Shown here piece after piece: positions 17,843 to 27,252 of a stretch of 64,000 bases of DNA (positions are counted from its first letter, which is position 1; each line of letters opens with the position of its first letter). The stretch is from Streptomyces sp. NRRL F-6676 (GTDB taxonomy: Bacteria > Actinomycetota > Actinomycetes > Streptomycetales > Streptomycetaceae), in the NCBI RefSeq assembly GCF_000725625.1, contig NZ_JOHS01000032.1, forward strand, positions 1 to 64,000, written 5' to 3'. A program made the position numbers and the translations under genes. The notes under the pieces were generated by a model that saw only the letters and a program-made list of their open reading frames with translations, was not told the DNA's origin and made no database searches.

Positions 17843-18790
17843 ATGTGGTCGACCAAGGACATCCCGGCCCAACGCGGGCGCGTAGCAGTGGTCACCGGCG
17901 CGAACGGGGGGCTCGGGCTGGCGACCGCCACCGCGCTCGCCGCAGCTGGCGCTCACCTCGTCATGGCGGCGCGGGACCGGCCCAAGGCGGACCGGGCATG
18001 TCAGCGGATCCGGGCGGCGCATCCGGGGGCCTCGGTCGAGGTCGTGCCGCTGGATCTGGGATCCCTGGAGTCCGCGCGGAGCGCCGCCGCGGACATACGG
18101 ACGAGGCATCCCCGTATCGACCTGCTGATCAACAACGCGGGCGTGATGGCGGTGCCCGAAAGCGTGACGGCCGACGGACTCGAAACCCAGTTCGCCGTCA
18201 ACCACCTGGGGCACTGGGTGCTCACCGCCGGGCTGCTCCCCGCTCTGGTGCGCACCCCGGGGGCCCGTGTGGTGACCCTGACCAGCAGCGCACAGCACTT
18301 CGGCCGCGCGGTGGCCCCCGGCGGACCGTACCTCGGGCGGCCCTACACGCCCTGGCGTGCCTACGACACGTCCAAGCTCGCCAACCGCCATTTCGCCCAG
18401 GGTCTCGACCGCCGGTTCCGTGCCGCGGGCCTCTCCGCCAGGGCGCTGACCGCGCACCCCGGGTTCACCGACTCCGATCTGTTCGACACGACGCGGGCGG
18501 CGGGCGCGGCCGGGACACGCGGCCGTGTCCTCCACTCCGTGACACGCGCGGTCGGCATGGACACCGAACGCGGGGTGCTGAGCCAGCTCCGCGCCGCGAC
18601 CGATCCGCACGCCGAAGGGGGCACCCTCTACGGCCCGCTCTGGGTGGTCACCGGCCCGCCCGTCGCCCGCCGGCTGATCCGGCCCGGCGCCGACCGGGCC
18701 ATCAGCCGGTTGTGGCAGGTCTCCCGGCGCCTCACCGGCGTCGATGTCGACGTAGCCGGTGCTCTCGCCGAGTCGGCCGGTCACGCATGA
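17843..18790 (+). CDS. Short-chain dehydrogenase/reductase
   Basis: A 315-residue SDR of the retinol-dehydrogenase-like class. The cofactor motif TGANGGLG is at residues 18-25, NNAG follows in LLINNAGVMAVPE, and the active site is Ser in TLTSSAQHF with Tyr174 and Lys178 (YDTSKLAN). The ATG at 17843 has an aggagcgagcacc leader. It is the first gene of a three-gene, translationally coupled operon: its stop overlaps the AraC-type regulator start (ATGA at 18787-18790). Substrate is unknown; the downstream EthD-domain gene hints at catabolism or polyketide-like chemistry. Confidence 0.9.
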   Translation: MWSTKDIPAQRGRVAVVTGANGGLGLATATALAAAGAHLVMAARDRPKADRACQRIRAAHPGASVEVVPLDLGSLESARSAAADIRTRHPRIDLLINNAGVMAVPESVTADGLETQFAVNHLGHWVLTAGLLPALVRTPGARVVTLTSSAQHFGRAVAPGGPYLGRPYTPWRAYDTSKLANRHFAQGLDRRFRAAGLSARALTAHPGFTDSDLFDTTRAAGAAGTRGRVLHSVTRAVGMDTERGVLSQLRAATDPHAEGGTLYGPLWVVTGPPVARRLIRPGADRAISRLWQVSRRLTGVDVDVAGALAESAGHA

Positions 18791-19788
18791 CCGCGGACAG
18801 GTTCCACCTGGGCTCCGGCACGGCGGCGATGTTCGCCGACCTCGGTGTCGAGACCGGTGCTGTCCTGCGACTGGCGGGACTGCCGGAGGATCTGCTGCTC
18901 CGAGGGCGGACGGCCCTCACTCCCGCGCAGTTCTACCGGTGCTGGACCGCGATGGAGGAGGTCTCGGGTGATCCCGCGCTCGCCGTGCGGCTGGCCGCAC
19001 ACCTGCGCGTGGAGACGTTCCAGCCACTCGTCTTCGCGGCTCTGTGCGGCCCCGACCTGTACCGGGCGGCGGAGCGCATCGCGCTCTACAAGCGCCTGCT
19101 GGGCCCACAACTGGTCACACTGGACGGCGGCGGCCGGCTGACCCTCACCATGCGCTGGCCGGTGCGTCCCCCGCCGCCCAGCGGCCTGGTCACGTACGAA
19201 GTCGCCTTCTGGCTCGCGCTCGCGCGACTCGGCACCCGGAAGCGGATCGTCCCGTCACGGGTCACGACGCCGGAGCCACCCCACCCCGACGCGATGGAGG
19301 CGTGGCGCGAGTACCTGGGCGTTCCCGTCGAACCCGGCGCGAGGGCGGCGGTGACGTTCACCGAAGCCGACGCCACGACGCCGTTCCTGACCTCCGACGC
19401 GCGGATGTGGCAGGTTTTCGAACCCGACCTGCGCCGCCGGCTCGCCGACCTGGACCAGGCGGAGTCGACCGCCCACCGTGTGCGTGCCGTCCTGGTCGAA
19501 CTGCTGCCCTCCGGCAACCACGCGGCAGCGGACGTCGCCCGGCGGCTGGCGCTCAGCACCAGGACGCTGCAACGACGGCTCGCCGAAGAGCACACGAGTT
19601 TCCAGGCGGTGCTCGACCGGACCAGACACGCGCTGGCCCGTCACTACCTCCAGCAGCGGGAGGTCTCCGTCACCGAGATCGCGCTGCTCCTCGGCTACGA
19701 CGAGCCGCGCTCGTTCTACCGGGCCTTCCGGGCCTGGTCCGGAACCACACCCCACCAAGTCCGCACCACCGAGGAGACATCGACGTGA
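18787..19788 (+). CDS. AraC-family transcriptional regulator
   Basis: A 333-residue regulator. The N-terminal 190 residues match the arabinose-binding-like domain of OruR/ToxT-type AraC proteins (LPEDLLLRGRTALTPAQFYR, FQPLVFAALCGPDLYRAAER). The C-terminal two helix-turn-helices cover about residues 235-330 (ADVARRLALSTRTLQRRLAE, EIALLLGYDEPRSFYRAFRA). The ATG at 18787 overlaps the SDR stop, and its own TGA overlaps the GTG of the EthD gene, so all three are coupled. It most likely regulates this operon, possibly in response to the SDR substrate or product. Confidence 0.92.
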   Translation: MTADRFHLGSGTAAMFADLGVETGAVLRLAGLPEDLLLRGRTALTPAQFYRCWTAMEEVSGDPALAVRLAAHLRVETFQPLVFAALCGPDLYRAAERIALYKRLLGPQLVTLDGGGRLTLTMRWPVRPPPPSGLVTYEVAFWLALARLGTRKRIVPSRVTTPEPPHPDAMEAWREYLGVPVEPGARAAVTFTEADATTPFLTSDARMWQVFEPDLRRRLADLDQAESTAHRVRAVLVELLPSGNHAAADVARRLALSTRTLQRRLAEEHTSFQAVLDRTRHALARHYLQQREVSVTEIALLLGYDEPRSFYRAFRAWSGTTPHQVRTTEETST

Positions 19789-20150
19789 TCAAACTGACCC
19801 TCGTGCTACGACGCCGCGGCGACCTCACCCACGACGAGTTCGTGGAGTACCACCGCGACCGGCACGCGCCGTTGTTCGAGTCGCTCGAAGTGGTGAGGGA
19901 CAACGTCCGCCGCTACGTCCAGCAGCACACCGTGACACCGGACATACCCGGTCTGCCGGTCCGGGAAGACATCGACGGCCTCACCGAATTGTGGTTCGAC
20001 GACCAGCAGGCGCTCGAACGGGTCTTCGGCGATGCCGAGTACCTGGCCCTCGTCCGGCCGGACGAGGGGAAGTTCCTGGACATGGAGCACACCGAGTGCC
20101 TGCTGACCGAAGAGCACCAGGTCCTCGGCCGGGTCGCGGACTCCCGGTAG
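19785..20150 (+). CDS. EthD-domain protein
   Basis: A 121-residue dimeric alpha-beta barrel protein of the EthD family, a group of small proteins needed for some degradation pathways or acting as cyclases or monooxygenase-like helpers. It begins with GTG at 19785 (MIKLTLVLRRRGDLTHDEF), preceded by gaggag at a good distance, and carries the family core YHRDRHAPL. It is the last gene of the SDR-AraC-EthD unit and overlaps the regulator by four bases. The exact reaction is not deducible. Confidence 0.85.
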   Translation: MIKLTLVLRRRGDLTHDEFVEYHRDRHAPLFESLEVVRDNVRRYVQQHTVTPDIPGLPVREDIDGLTELWFDDQQALERVFGDAEYLALVRPDEGKFLDMEHTECLLTEEHQVLGRVADSR

Positions 20151-20214
20151 CGGCATCGGGCAGCGGCGCCGGGCCGACAGCGCCGGGCGGGTACTCCCGG
20201 TGCCCGACGGCAGC

Positions 20215-21354
20215 TCAGGCACTCCCGCGCACAGCGCCGCTTTCCAGGAACTCCGCCCCCGCCGCCTCCGCCAGCCCCGGTCCGAACAGTGTGGCCGGGG
20301 TGTGCGCGCCCGGGGTGGCCTCGCCTCGGGCCAGGCGCGCGGCGACCTCCGCCGCGACCGACGTCGTGAACTCCATGGCGTCGCCCGTGCGCAGCCACAC
20401 CTCGTGGCTGGTGCCGTCGGACCAGGTCGCGCGGGCGCGGGCGTAGGAGTGGGGGCGGGGGGCCGCGCGTTCGCTGGCGCGGACCCGGGCGAGCCGCCGC
20501 TTCGCCGCGTTGCCGATCGCCGGGCGGGCCAGCACCACCGCCATGACGGGCAGCAGCGCGCGGACCACCAGGGCGCTCGGGAACTCCGCGTTGCCGGCCG
20601 TCACATACGGGGCCCCGCTCGCATGGTGGGCGGCCTCCAGGTCACCGGCCGGCAGTGCCATGGCCCGGGCCGCGGAGCCGTCCGGCAGGGTGAAGCGCTC
20701 GACTCCGGAGCCGATCCGGGCACGGACGAGACGGCCCCGCTCGTAGCGGTGACCGCCGACCGTGACGCCGTTGACCAGGCTGGCCGCCAACGCCTCCCCG
20801 AGCAGGCCGGGCTCGGTGCGGACCGACGGCACCGCGTCCACCCGCACCCGCTCCGCCGGCGGCATGTCCTCGCACACCTTCCGTACGGCGCTCTCGGTGG
20901 CGCACACGCCGAAACCCGCGCCCGGGACCAGCGTGCTGCCCTTCGCCACCGCATCGTCGTGCAGGTCCAGGACCTGGCGGATCGACGTGAGCTCGTTGGA
21001 GAGGTCGAGGTAGTGGGTGCCGGGCGGGCAGGCCCGGATCACCGGCACCGCGGTCCCCGTGAACGGGCCGATCGTGTTGACGACTACGGTGGGCGCGTTG
21101 CGCGCCAGTGCCGCCGTCGTCTCCTCCATCGTCGGCGCCACCACGGTGCGCGGGTTCCCGCCCAGCTCCGCGGCCAGCTCGCGCAGGCGGCCCGCGTCGC
21201 GTCCCACCAGGACCGTCGCGAGGCCGCGCGCCGCCAGCAGCGAGGCGACCGTCCGGCCGACGCGGCCGGTCGCACCCAGGATCCAGATGCCGCCGCCGTC
21301 ACCGGCCGAACCGGCCGACCCGGTGTCCGTTCCGGTTCCCGTCTTCTCCGACAC
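20215..21354 (-). CDS. Saccharopine dehydrogenase-like / trans-acting enoyl reductase family protein
   Basis: A protein of about 379 residues with an N-terminal Rossmann domain: IWILGATGRVGRTVASLLAA near residue 18-37, then VVVNTIGPF and THYLDLSNE. This is the pattern of saccharopine-dehydrogenase-like NAD(P) reductases, including mycobacterial trans-acting enoyl reductases. It lacks evidence for lysine metabolism in its context. I chose the GTG at 21354 (MSEKTGTGTD) because longer readings add arginine-rich non-conserved sequence; the gagagggcggtcagg stretch upstream could serve as ribosome site. Convergent with the EthD operon. Confidence 0.78.
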   Translation of the reverse strand: MSEKTGTGTDTGSAGSAGDGGGIWILGATGRVGRTVASLLAARGLATVLVGRDAGRLRELAAELGGNPRTVVAPTMEETTAALARNAPTVVVNTIGPFTGTAVPVIRACPPGTHYLDLSNELTSIRQVLDLHDDAVAKGSTLVPGAGFGVCATESAVRKVCEDMPPAERVRVDAVPSVRTEPGLLGEALAASLVNGVTVGGHRYERGRLVRARIGSGVERFTLPDGSAARAMALPAGDLEAAHHASGAPYVTAGNAEFPSALVVRALLPVMAVVLARPAIGNAAKRRLARVRASERAAPRPHSYARARATWSDGTSHEVWLRTGDAMEFTTSVAAEVAARLARGEATPGAHTPATLFGPGLAEAAGAEFLESGAVRGSA

Positions 21355-21547
21355 CCTGACCGCCGCCCTCTCGCCGCTTCGTTCCGTCGTCCTTCGCACT
21401 TCGCAGGACTTCTTCCAGCATCGGAGCGGACGGCCCACGGCGTCCAAAGCCTGTTCCGCACGGGCCGATACGGTCCGGGCATCGCGGCAGGTCGGCGCGG
21501 CTCGCCCGGCCGGAACGCGCCGCGATCTGCCGACGACCGCTCGCGGC

Positions 21548-21618
21548 ACGGACCTGCCGCCCACCACAGGACGACACGGGTCTGCCGTCCGCCACAGGAC
21601 GACACGGATCTGCCGCCC
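21548..21618. repeat. Short direct repeats upstream of the reductase gene
   Basis: About two and a half imperfect copies of a 28-30 bp unit containing ctgccg, ccaccacaggacgacacgg or cgccacaggacgacacgg, in the 283-bp gap 21355-21637 between two minus-strand genes. The gap also should contain the promoter of the reductase gene and the end of the mat-locus transcript. No gene is supported here. Confidence 0.7.
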
Positions 21619-21637
21619 CGGAGCGGCGGCCGCCGCA

Positions 21638-23257
21638 TCAGCGCCCGTGCTGGCCCGACCCCGCCCTGGCCCGCCCCCGCCTCGCCCCGTTCGGCCACAG
21701 CCTCGGCCGTCGCTTGGCCGCCAGGTCCTCCACCCAGCCGAAGGCGACGATCGCCACCGCGAGCATGGGCCAGACCAGGACGAACGGCCAGTACTCGTAG
21801 GTCGAGTCGAGAAAGGACACCGCGCCCTCGGACTGCGTGAACGGCAGGTTGTAGAACTGGTCGATGATCGGGAACGTGAACGCGATCAGCAGGTTGTGCC
21901 AGAGATAGATCGTGACCGCGCGGTTGTTCGACAGGGTCACCAGCTTGTCCCACTTCGCCAGCCTGCCCGGCAGCTCCTGCCACGACGGGGAGTACTGGAG
22001 CAGGATGGCCACGAACCCGAGCGACCAGGCCGCCTGGACGAACGGCATCTCGTCCAGGTTCCAGCCCTCGTCACCGAGGTGCCCCGAGGCCCACCACAGG
22101 GCGAAGGCCATCACGAAGGCGGAGCCCGAGACGACGGCGTAGCGCGGGATCTTCTTCAGCATGCCGTCGTGGTGCGCGAAGCCGAGCACCCAGCAACTGC
22201 CGTAGACCGCGAAGTCCGTCACCGCGTTGCCGGTCTCGCCGGGGATGCTGACGATGCCCGCGTCGATCAGCACCGTCAGGCCCAGCGGCGCGAGCAGCGT
22301 CGGCCACGGGAAGCGGCGGAACGCCCACAGCAGCAGCGGGGAGGCGACCACGAACCAGAGGTAGGCGCGCAGGTACCACAGGGGGCCGGCCGCGTCGTCC
22401 GGCCAGGTGGCGCCGAGGATGCCGGTGGAGTCGGCGCCGAGTTCGGCCGGGTACGGCGGGGCGCCGACCGGGACGATGTACTCGAGCAGCTTCACCAGTC
22501 CGGCGAAGCCGGAGCCGAGGTCGGGGTCCTTCGTCGGGTTCCAGCCGCCGCCGACGATCATCATCGTCAGCAGGACCGCCCCGAACAGCCACATCGGGGG
22601 CAGCAGCCGGCGCAGCCGGCCCCGGATCACGCTGAGCGGCGGGCGCTTGAGCGAGCGGGCCATCAGCGAGCCCGCGAGGGCGAACATGACCCCCATGGAG
22701 GGGAACAGGATCGTCAGCCACGCCCAGCCGAAGATGTGGAACGCGACGACGCGGACCAGGGCGAGCGAGCGCAGGAGGTCCAGGTAGCGGTCACGGCCGG
22801 GTTTCTTCGCTCCGGCAGCGGCGCCCTTCCGTGCGTCCTCGGTGGCGGCAGCCCCGGGTGCGTCCTCGGTGGCGGGCGTCGCCGGGGCGGCTCCCGCCCG
22901 GTCCGCCGCCGTCGCCGCCGATCGCTGGATCGGGAAGCCGTCCGTCAGCGAGGCGGTCGGCGGGGCCGGTACCGGGAAGGGGTCCGTGGCCAGTGCCGGG
23001 TCCGTCGCCGGGTCGTACGGGTCCGCGCCCGCGAGCGGGGCGGTCGCCCACGCCTGCCGTTCGGCGGCCGAGGCGCGCGTCCAGGAGTCCGGGCCGGTGG
23101 CGGGGTCGCCGTGGACCGGGCCGGTGGCCGAGCCGCCGGATGCCGCAGAGCCTGTCGGCCCCCAGCCCCCCGCGCCCTCCCCGTAGGACCCCTCCCCGTA
23201 CGGTCCCGCGCCGTACGATCCCTCGCCGGACGTGCCCATACCCTCGTGCGCCGTCAT
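21638..23257 (-). CDS. Membrane acyltransferase (acyltransferase family 3)
   Basis: A 539-residue integral membrane protein. The first 150 residues are Gly/Ala/Pro-rich and probably disordered; the remainder has about ten predicted spans beginning at RYLDLLRSLALVRVVAFHIF, which is the acyltransferase-3 signature with its conserved early histidine. WYLRAYLWFVVASPLLLWAF and NNRAVTIYLWHNLLIAFTFP fit the later spans. Such enzymes O-acylate extracellular polysaccharides. Its start overlaps the stop of matB by four bases (ATGA at 23254-23257), strongly suggesting it modifies or supports the MatB polymer. This third gene is plausibly the SCO2961-type neighbour; symbol left blank. Confidence 0.86.
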   Translation of the reverse strand: MTAHEGMGTSGEGSYGAGPYGEGSYGEGAGGWGPTGSAASGGSATGPVHGDPATGPDSWTRASAAERQAWATAPLAGADPYDPATDPALATDPFPVPAPPTASLTDGFPIQRSAATAADRAGAAPATPATEDAPGAAATEDARKGAAAGAKKPGRDRYLDLLRSLALVRVVAFHIFGWAWLTILFPSMGVMFALAGSLMARSLKRPPLSVIRGRLRRLLPPMWLFGAVLLTMMIVGGGWNPTKDPDLGSGFAGLVKLLEYIVPVGAPPYPAELGADSTGILGATWPDDAAGPLWYLRAYLWFVVASPLLLWAFRRFPWPTLLAPLGLTVLIDAGIVSIPGETGNAVTDFAVYGSCWVLGFAHHDGMLKKIPRYAVVSGSAFVMAFALWWASGHLGDEGWNLDEMPFVQAAWSLGFVAILLQYSPSWQELPGRLAKWDKLVTLSNNRAVTIYLWHNLLIAFTFPIIDQFYNLPFTQSEGAVSFLDSTYEYWPFVLVWPMLAVAIVAFGWVEDLAAKRRPRLWPNGARRGRARAGSGQHGR

Positions 23258-25545
23258 CCGACGGGCCTCCGATCGCTCCCGCTGCCACTGCCACTACCAC
23301 TGCCGCCACCGACACCGCTGACACTGCCGCTGCCGCTGCCGCTTCGTTGACCCGTGCGCTGCTGCGGGATGACCCCCGGCGCCTCCACGACGCCCGTGCG
23401 CCGCAGCTTCTGCCAGCGGAGCCGGCCGCCGGTGAGCGCCGTGGTCCAGGAGCGGAGCAGGACCACGTACATCAGCTGCCGGTAGAGGATCTGCTGGAGC
23501 GGGAGCGAGACGAGGTGCCACATCTTCTCGCGGTCCAGCCGGAAGGCGTACGCGGCGCAGATCCCCTGGATCGCCATGACGCCCAGCCAGGCGACGATCG
23601 TCTTCTGCGTGGGGCCGAAGATCACCCCGTACAGCAGGAAGATGTCGATCAGCGGGGCGAGCAGCGGCGCCACCACCATGAACAGGGAGACGAACGGCAG
23701 TCCGACGCGGCCGAAGCGGCCGGACGCGCCCCCTTCGACGAGCGCCCTGCGGTGCTTCCAGATCGCCTGCATCGTGCCGTACGACCAGCGGTAGCGCTGC
23801 GACCACAGCTGCTGCACGGACTCCGGGGCCTCGGTCCAGGCGCGCGCGTTCTCCGCGTAGACCACGCGCCAGCCGTCGCGGTGCAGCGCCATGGTGACGT
23901 CGGTGTCCTCGGCGAGCGTGTCGTCGCTCATGCCGCCCACCCGCTCCAGCGCGCTGCGCCGGAACGCCCCGACCGCGCCGGGGATCGTCGGCATGCAGCC
24001 GAGGATGTCGTACATCCGGCGGTCGAGGTTGAAGCCCATCACGTACTCGATGTGCTGCCAGGCCCCGATCATCGAGTCCCTGTTGCCGACCTTCGCGTTG
24101 CCCGCGACCGCGCCGACCTTCGGGTCGGCGAACGGCTGCACCAGTTCGCGCACGGTGGACGGTTCGAACACCGTGTCGCCGTCCATCATCACGATGATGT
24201 CGTGACGGGCGTTGGCCAGGCCCCGGTTGAGCGCGGCCGGCTTGCCCGCGTTGAGCTGCCGCACCACCCGTACGCCGGGCAGGTCGAGGTCCTCGACGAT
24301 GCGGGCGGTGCCGTCGCTGGAGCCGTCGTCGACGACCAGCACCTCGATGGGGTGGTCACTGGCGACGAGCGAACGCACCGTGTTCTCGATGCACTTGGCC
24401 TCGTTGTACGCGGGGACGAGGACGGTGACCGGTTCGGTGATCGGTCCGTCGGGGCCCCAGCGGAAGTCCTTGCGGCGCACCCGGCGGGCGTGCCATCCGG
24501 AGAGCAGCAGCATCAGCCCGAAGCGGGCGAAGACCAGGAAGCCGATGACGGCGAGGCAGACGACCATCGCGCCGGTGATGCCGTCGGAGGCCTGGACGAG
24601 GAAGACCCACGCCCGGCCCTTCCACAGCTCGGTGCCGCTGACGGGGGTGTGCGCGCTGGGCGCGCCGAGCGCGTCGGTGAGGTTCTCGAACCGGTAGCCC
24701 TGCGCCTGGAGTTCGGGCAGGAACCGGTCGAGTGCCTGCACGGTCTGGTGCCGGTCGCCGCCGGAGTCGTGCATCAGGACGATGGCGCCGTTGCCGTGCT
24801 TCGGGGTGGCGTTCTTGATGATCTGGTCGACGCCCGGCTTCTGCCAGTCCTCGCTGTCGGTGTTGTTGACGACGGTGAGGTAGCCGCGCGAGCCGATGTA
24901 CTTCGTCACCGGCCAGGACTTGTTGTCCATGGCGTCGGCGAAGGAGGAGTACGGCGGCCGGAACAGCGAGGTGCGGATGCCGGCGGCGCCCTCCAGGGCG
25001 AGCTGGTTCTGGGAGAGCTGCCAGTCGATGCCGCTGTGGGACTTGTAGGAGAGGTCGGGGTGGTTGAAGGTGTGCAGCCCGATCTCGTGGCCCTCGTCGA
25101 CGATGCGCCTGACCAGGTCCGGGTACTGCGAGGCCATGGTGCCGGTGATGAAGAAGACCGCGTGCGCGTGGTGCTTCTTGAGGACGTCGAGCACCTGCGG
25201 TGTCCAGGTGGGGTCGGGACCGTCGTCGAAGGTGAGGACGAGCCTGTGCCGGGGCACGCTCAGCGTCGTCGTCCTGCCGTTGCGGGTGTCGATGACCGGG
25301 CCGCCGTCGAGGATCTTGTCCGGCACCTGGTCGGTGGCGGCCTCGGGGCGGACGCGGTAGTCGGCGAGGATCTCGCTGTGCACATAGCCGCGCAGCAGCA
25401 GCATCGCCGTCATGGCGAGCAGCAGCGCGGCCGGCAGCAGGAAGCGCATCGGCAGCCGGACGCGGCGGGCGTTGATGTTTCCGGAGGCGGGCTGCGAGTG
25501 CGCGCCGCCCCCCGAAGAACGGCGGCGGTTGGAGCGGCGTGCCAT
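23254..25545 (-). CDS. matB: MatB: polysaccharide deacetylase fused to family 2 glycosyltransferase
   Basis: A 763-residue bifunctional membrane enzyme for poly-beta-1,6-N-acetylglucosamine. After a membrane anchor (residues about 33-55) comes a NodB deacetylase domain with LTFDDGPDPTWT and HTFNHPDLSY (metal ligands) and RPPYSSF. Two spans around 330-360 lead into a GT2 synthase with VLVVDDGSSDGTA, MMDGDTVFEP, the EDTDVT catalytic motif and QRYRWSYG, followed by further membrane segments. In S. lividans/coelicolor MatB (SCO2962) is reported to drive hyphal aggregation (from memory). The C-terminal 30 residues are a GSGSGS repeat tail of hexanucleotide origin. It overlaps matA by one base and the acyltransferase by four. 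Confidence 0.9.
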   Translation of the reverse strand: MARRSNRRRSSGGGAHSQPASGNINARRVRLPMRFLLPAALLLAMTAMLLLRGYVHSEILADYRVRPEAATDQVPDKILDGGPVIDTRNGRTTTLSVPRHRLVLTFDDGPDPTWTPQVLDVLKKHHAHAVFFITGTMASQYPDLVRRIVDEGHEIGLHTFNHPDLSYKSHSGIDWQLSQNQLALEGAAGIRTSLFRPPYSSFADAMDNKSWPVTKYIGSRGYLTVVNNTDSEDWQKPGVDQIIKNATPKHGNGAIVLMHDSGGDRHQTVQALDRFLPELQAQGYRFENLTDALGAPSAHTPVSGTELWKGRAWVFLVQASDGITGAMVVCLAVIGFLVFARFGLMLLLSGWHARRVRRKDFRWGPDGPITEPVTVLVPAYNEAKCIENTVRSLVASDHPIEVLVVDDGSSDGTARIVEDLDLPGVRVVRQLNAGKPAALNRGLANARHDIIVMMDGDTVFEPSTVRELVQPFADPKVGAVAGNAKVGNRDSMIGAWQHIEYVMGFNLDRRMYDILGCMPTIPGAVGAFRRSALERVGGMSDDTLAEDTDVTMALHRDGWRVVYAENARAWTEAPESVQQLWSQRYRWSYGTMQAIWKHRRALVEGGASGRFGRVGLPFVSLFMVVAPLLAPLIDIFLLYGVIFGPTQKTIVAWLGVMAIQGICAAYAFRLDREKMWHLVSLPLQQILYRQLMYVVLLRSWTTALTGGRLRWQKLRRTGVVEAPGVIPQQRTGQRSGSGSGSVSGVGGGSGSGSGSGSDRRPVG

Positions 25546-27092
25546 CAGAGGGTGTTCTCCGGGGACTTGGCGGGTGCGGCGGCGGACGGGCCGCCGGCCG
25601 CGACGGGGGTCTGGGCGGCAGGCCCGTCGGCGGCGTTGTTGGTGGTGGTGCCGCTGCCGCCGGCGTCGCCGGTTCCGCCGGACGGGGAGGGAGCCGGGGA
25701 GGTGTCGGGCGAGGCGTCCGGGGACGACGAGGCGGGCGGGTCCACGACGGTGCCGGAGTCGCCGCCGGTGCCCGGGTCGGTCTTGGTGCCGCCGGACGAC
25801 TTCTTCGTGGTGGACGCCGACGGCTTGGGCTTCTTGCTGGTGGAGGCGCCCGGCTTCTTGCTGCTGCCGGCGGAGGCAGCGGGCGCGGCGGAGCCGCCGG
25901 CGGACGGGGTGGCGCCGGCGCTCGGGGCGCCGGGGTCGGCGCTGACGCCGGGGAGGACGCCGCCGGTGGCCGCGGACGGGTCGGCGGAGTCCGTGGGCCC
26001 GGTCGAGTCCTCGACCTTGCTCGCCGGGGCGCCGTCGCCCGCGCCGGGGATCGGCACCGGGACCCAGGGCGCGGCGGAGTTGCCGGACAGCAGGGTGGCG
26101 ACGATCACGAGGGCGTAGAGACCGCAGGCGATGCCGACGGCGATGCCGACGCGGCGGAAGCGGCGGCTGCGGCGGCCGGACTCGTCGACGAAGACGGGGC
26201 CGTCGGAGTCCCTGCTGTCGGACGCTCCCAGGGGCCCGGCGGCCGCACCGGGCGGGGTCGTGCGGCTGCCGTCCAGCCGGCGGCCGATGCCGTCGAGCTG
26301 CACGGTCACCTCGTGCGGGTCGTGGTTGCGGCCGGGCTCGCCGGTGCGTTCCCAGGTGGGGCGGGGGCCGGGACCGGCGGGCGCGGAGGGGGTGCCCGGG
26401 GCGCCCGTGCCGGCCACGGGGCCGGGGAGGACGGCGGTCCCCGGCTCGGCAGCCCCAAACGTGTCCATGTCAGACGTCACACGTGCCACCGGTGCGGAGG
26501 CGAAGAACTCGGCGTTTTCGGGCAGGGTCCCGGCTTCGGGGGACGCGGAGGACGCGCCGACTCCGACGGACCCGGACCGCACCGACGGCCGCGCCGTGTC
26601 GAACGGCGCGAGCAGATCCGCACCGGCGGACGCGGTTCCCTGCGGGGAGCCCGGCGTGGTGTCCGAAGCGGCGCCGGCCCCTCTGTCGAACCGGGGGCGG
26701 CCAAGGACACCGTCCCGACCGGCCCGCCCACGGGCCGCACCGGCACCGACCCGCGCGCCGGTCCCCTTGTCGAACCACGACCCCGCCACGGGGGTGGACT
26801 CCGCACCGGCGGGCTCCCCCGACGGACCCGGCGGTCGGGGCCGTCCCGGCAGCCCGGCCCCCGGTCCGCCCTCCGGCCGGGCGGCCGGCCACGCGGCCGT
26901 ACGACCACCCGCTTCCGGCCAGACGACCGGGCCCCGATCGCCGGAGGCGTCACCGGCCTCGCCGGTCCCGTCCGGTTCCGGCCCGGCGGATCGCTCGGCC
27001 GGTCCGTTCGGTTCCCCGGCCGCTCCGTCCTGTTCGGTACGGGTTTCCCGCCCGTTCGGTTGGGCGTTATTCCGCCAGTTCTCCACGCGCAC
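25545..27092 (-). CDS. matA: MatA: single-span low-complexity membrane protein of the mat locus
   Basis: A protein of about 515 residues, partner of MatB by position and synteny (SCO2963). The N-terminal 320 residues are Gly/Pro/Ala/Arg-rich; one membrane span is visible (VGIAVGIACGLYALVIVATL), followed by an extracytoplasmic Ser/Ala/Gly/Lys-rich region (SKKPGASTSKKPKPSASTTK). No enzymatic domain is recognisable. Three starts are possible: ATG 27119, ATG 27098 and GTG 27092; only the GTG has a gggggg stretch at ribosome-site distance, so I use it. Its stop shares one base with the matB start. The role may be scaffolding or export of the polymer. Confidence 0.75.
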   Translation of the reverse strand: MRVENWRNNAQPNGRETRTEQDGAAGEPNGPAERSAGPEPDGTGEAGDASGDRGPVVWPEAGGRTAAWPAARPEGGPGAGLPGRPRPPGPSGEPAGAESTPVAGSWFDKGTGARVGAGAARGRAGRDGVLGRPRFDRGAGAASDTTPGSPQGTASAGADLLAPFDTARPSVRSGSVGVGASSASPEAGTLPENAEFFASAPVARVTSDMDTFGAAEPGTAVLPGPVAGTGAPGTPSAPAGPGPRPTWERTGEPGRNHDPHEVTVQLDGIGRRLDGSRTTPPGAAAGPLGASDSRDSDGPVFVDESGRRSRRFRRVGIAVGIACGLYALVIVATLLSGNSAAPWVPVPIPGAGDGAPASKVEDSTGPTDSADPSAATGGVLPGVSADPGAPSAGATPSAGGSAAPAASAGSSKKPGASTSKKPKPSASTTKKSSGGTKTDPGTGGDSGTVVDPPASSSPDASPDTSPAPSPSGGTGDAGGSGTTTNNAADGPAAQTPVAAGGPSAAAPAKSPENTL

Positions 27093-27252
27093 GTACATCC
27101 CCCCAGGGGCATCACACATTCAGGCGGGCGTACGCGTCCGGGCCTACGTACTGTCGTCGGACCGGGCCCCCACCCGGTCCGAGCGCCCCCTTTATCACAT
27201 TGCGCCCGGGGCACTGAATGTAGCGCATGTGCCCATGTCGTGGAGATCCATC

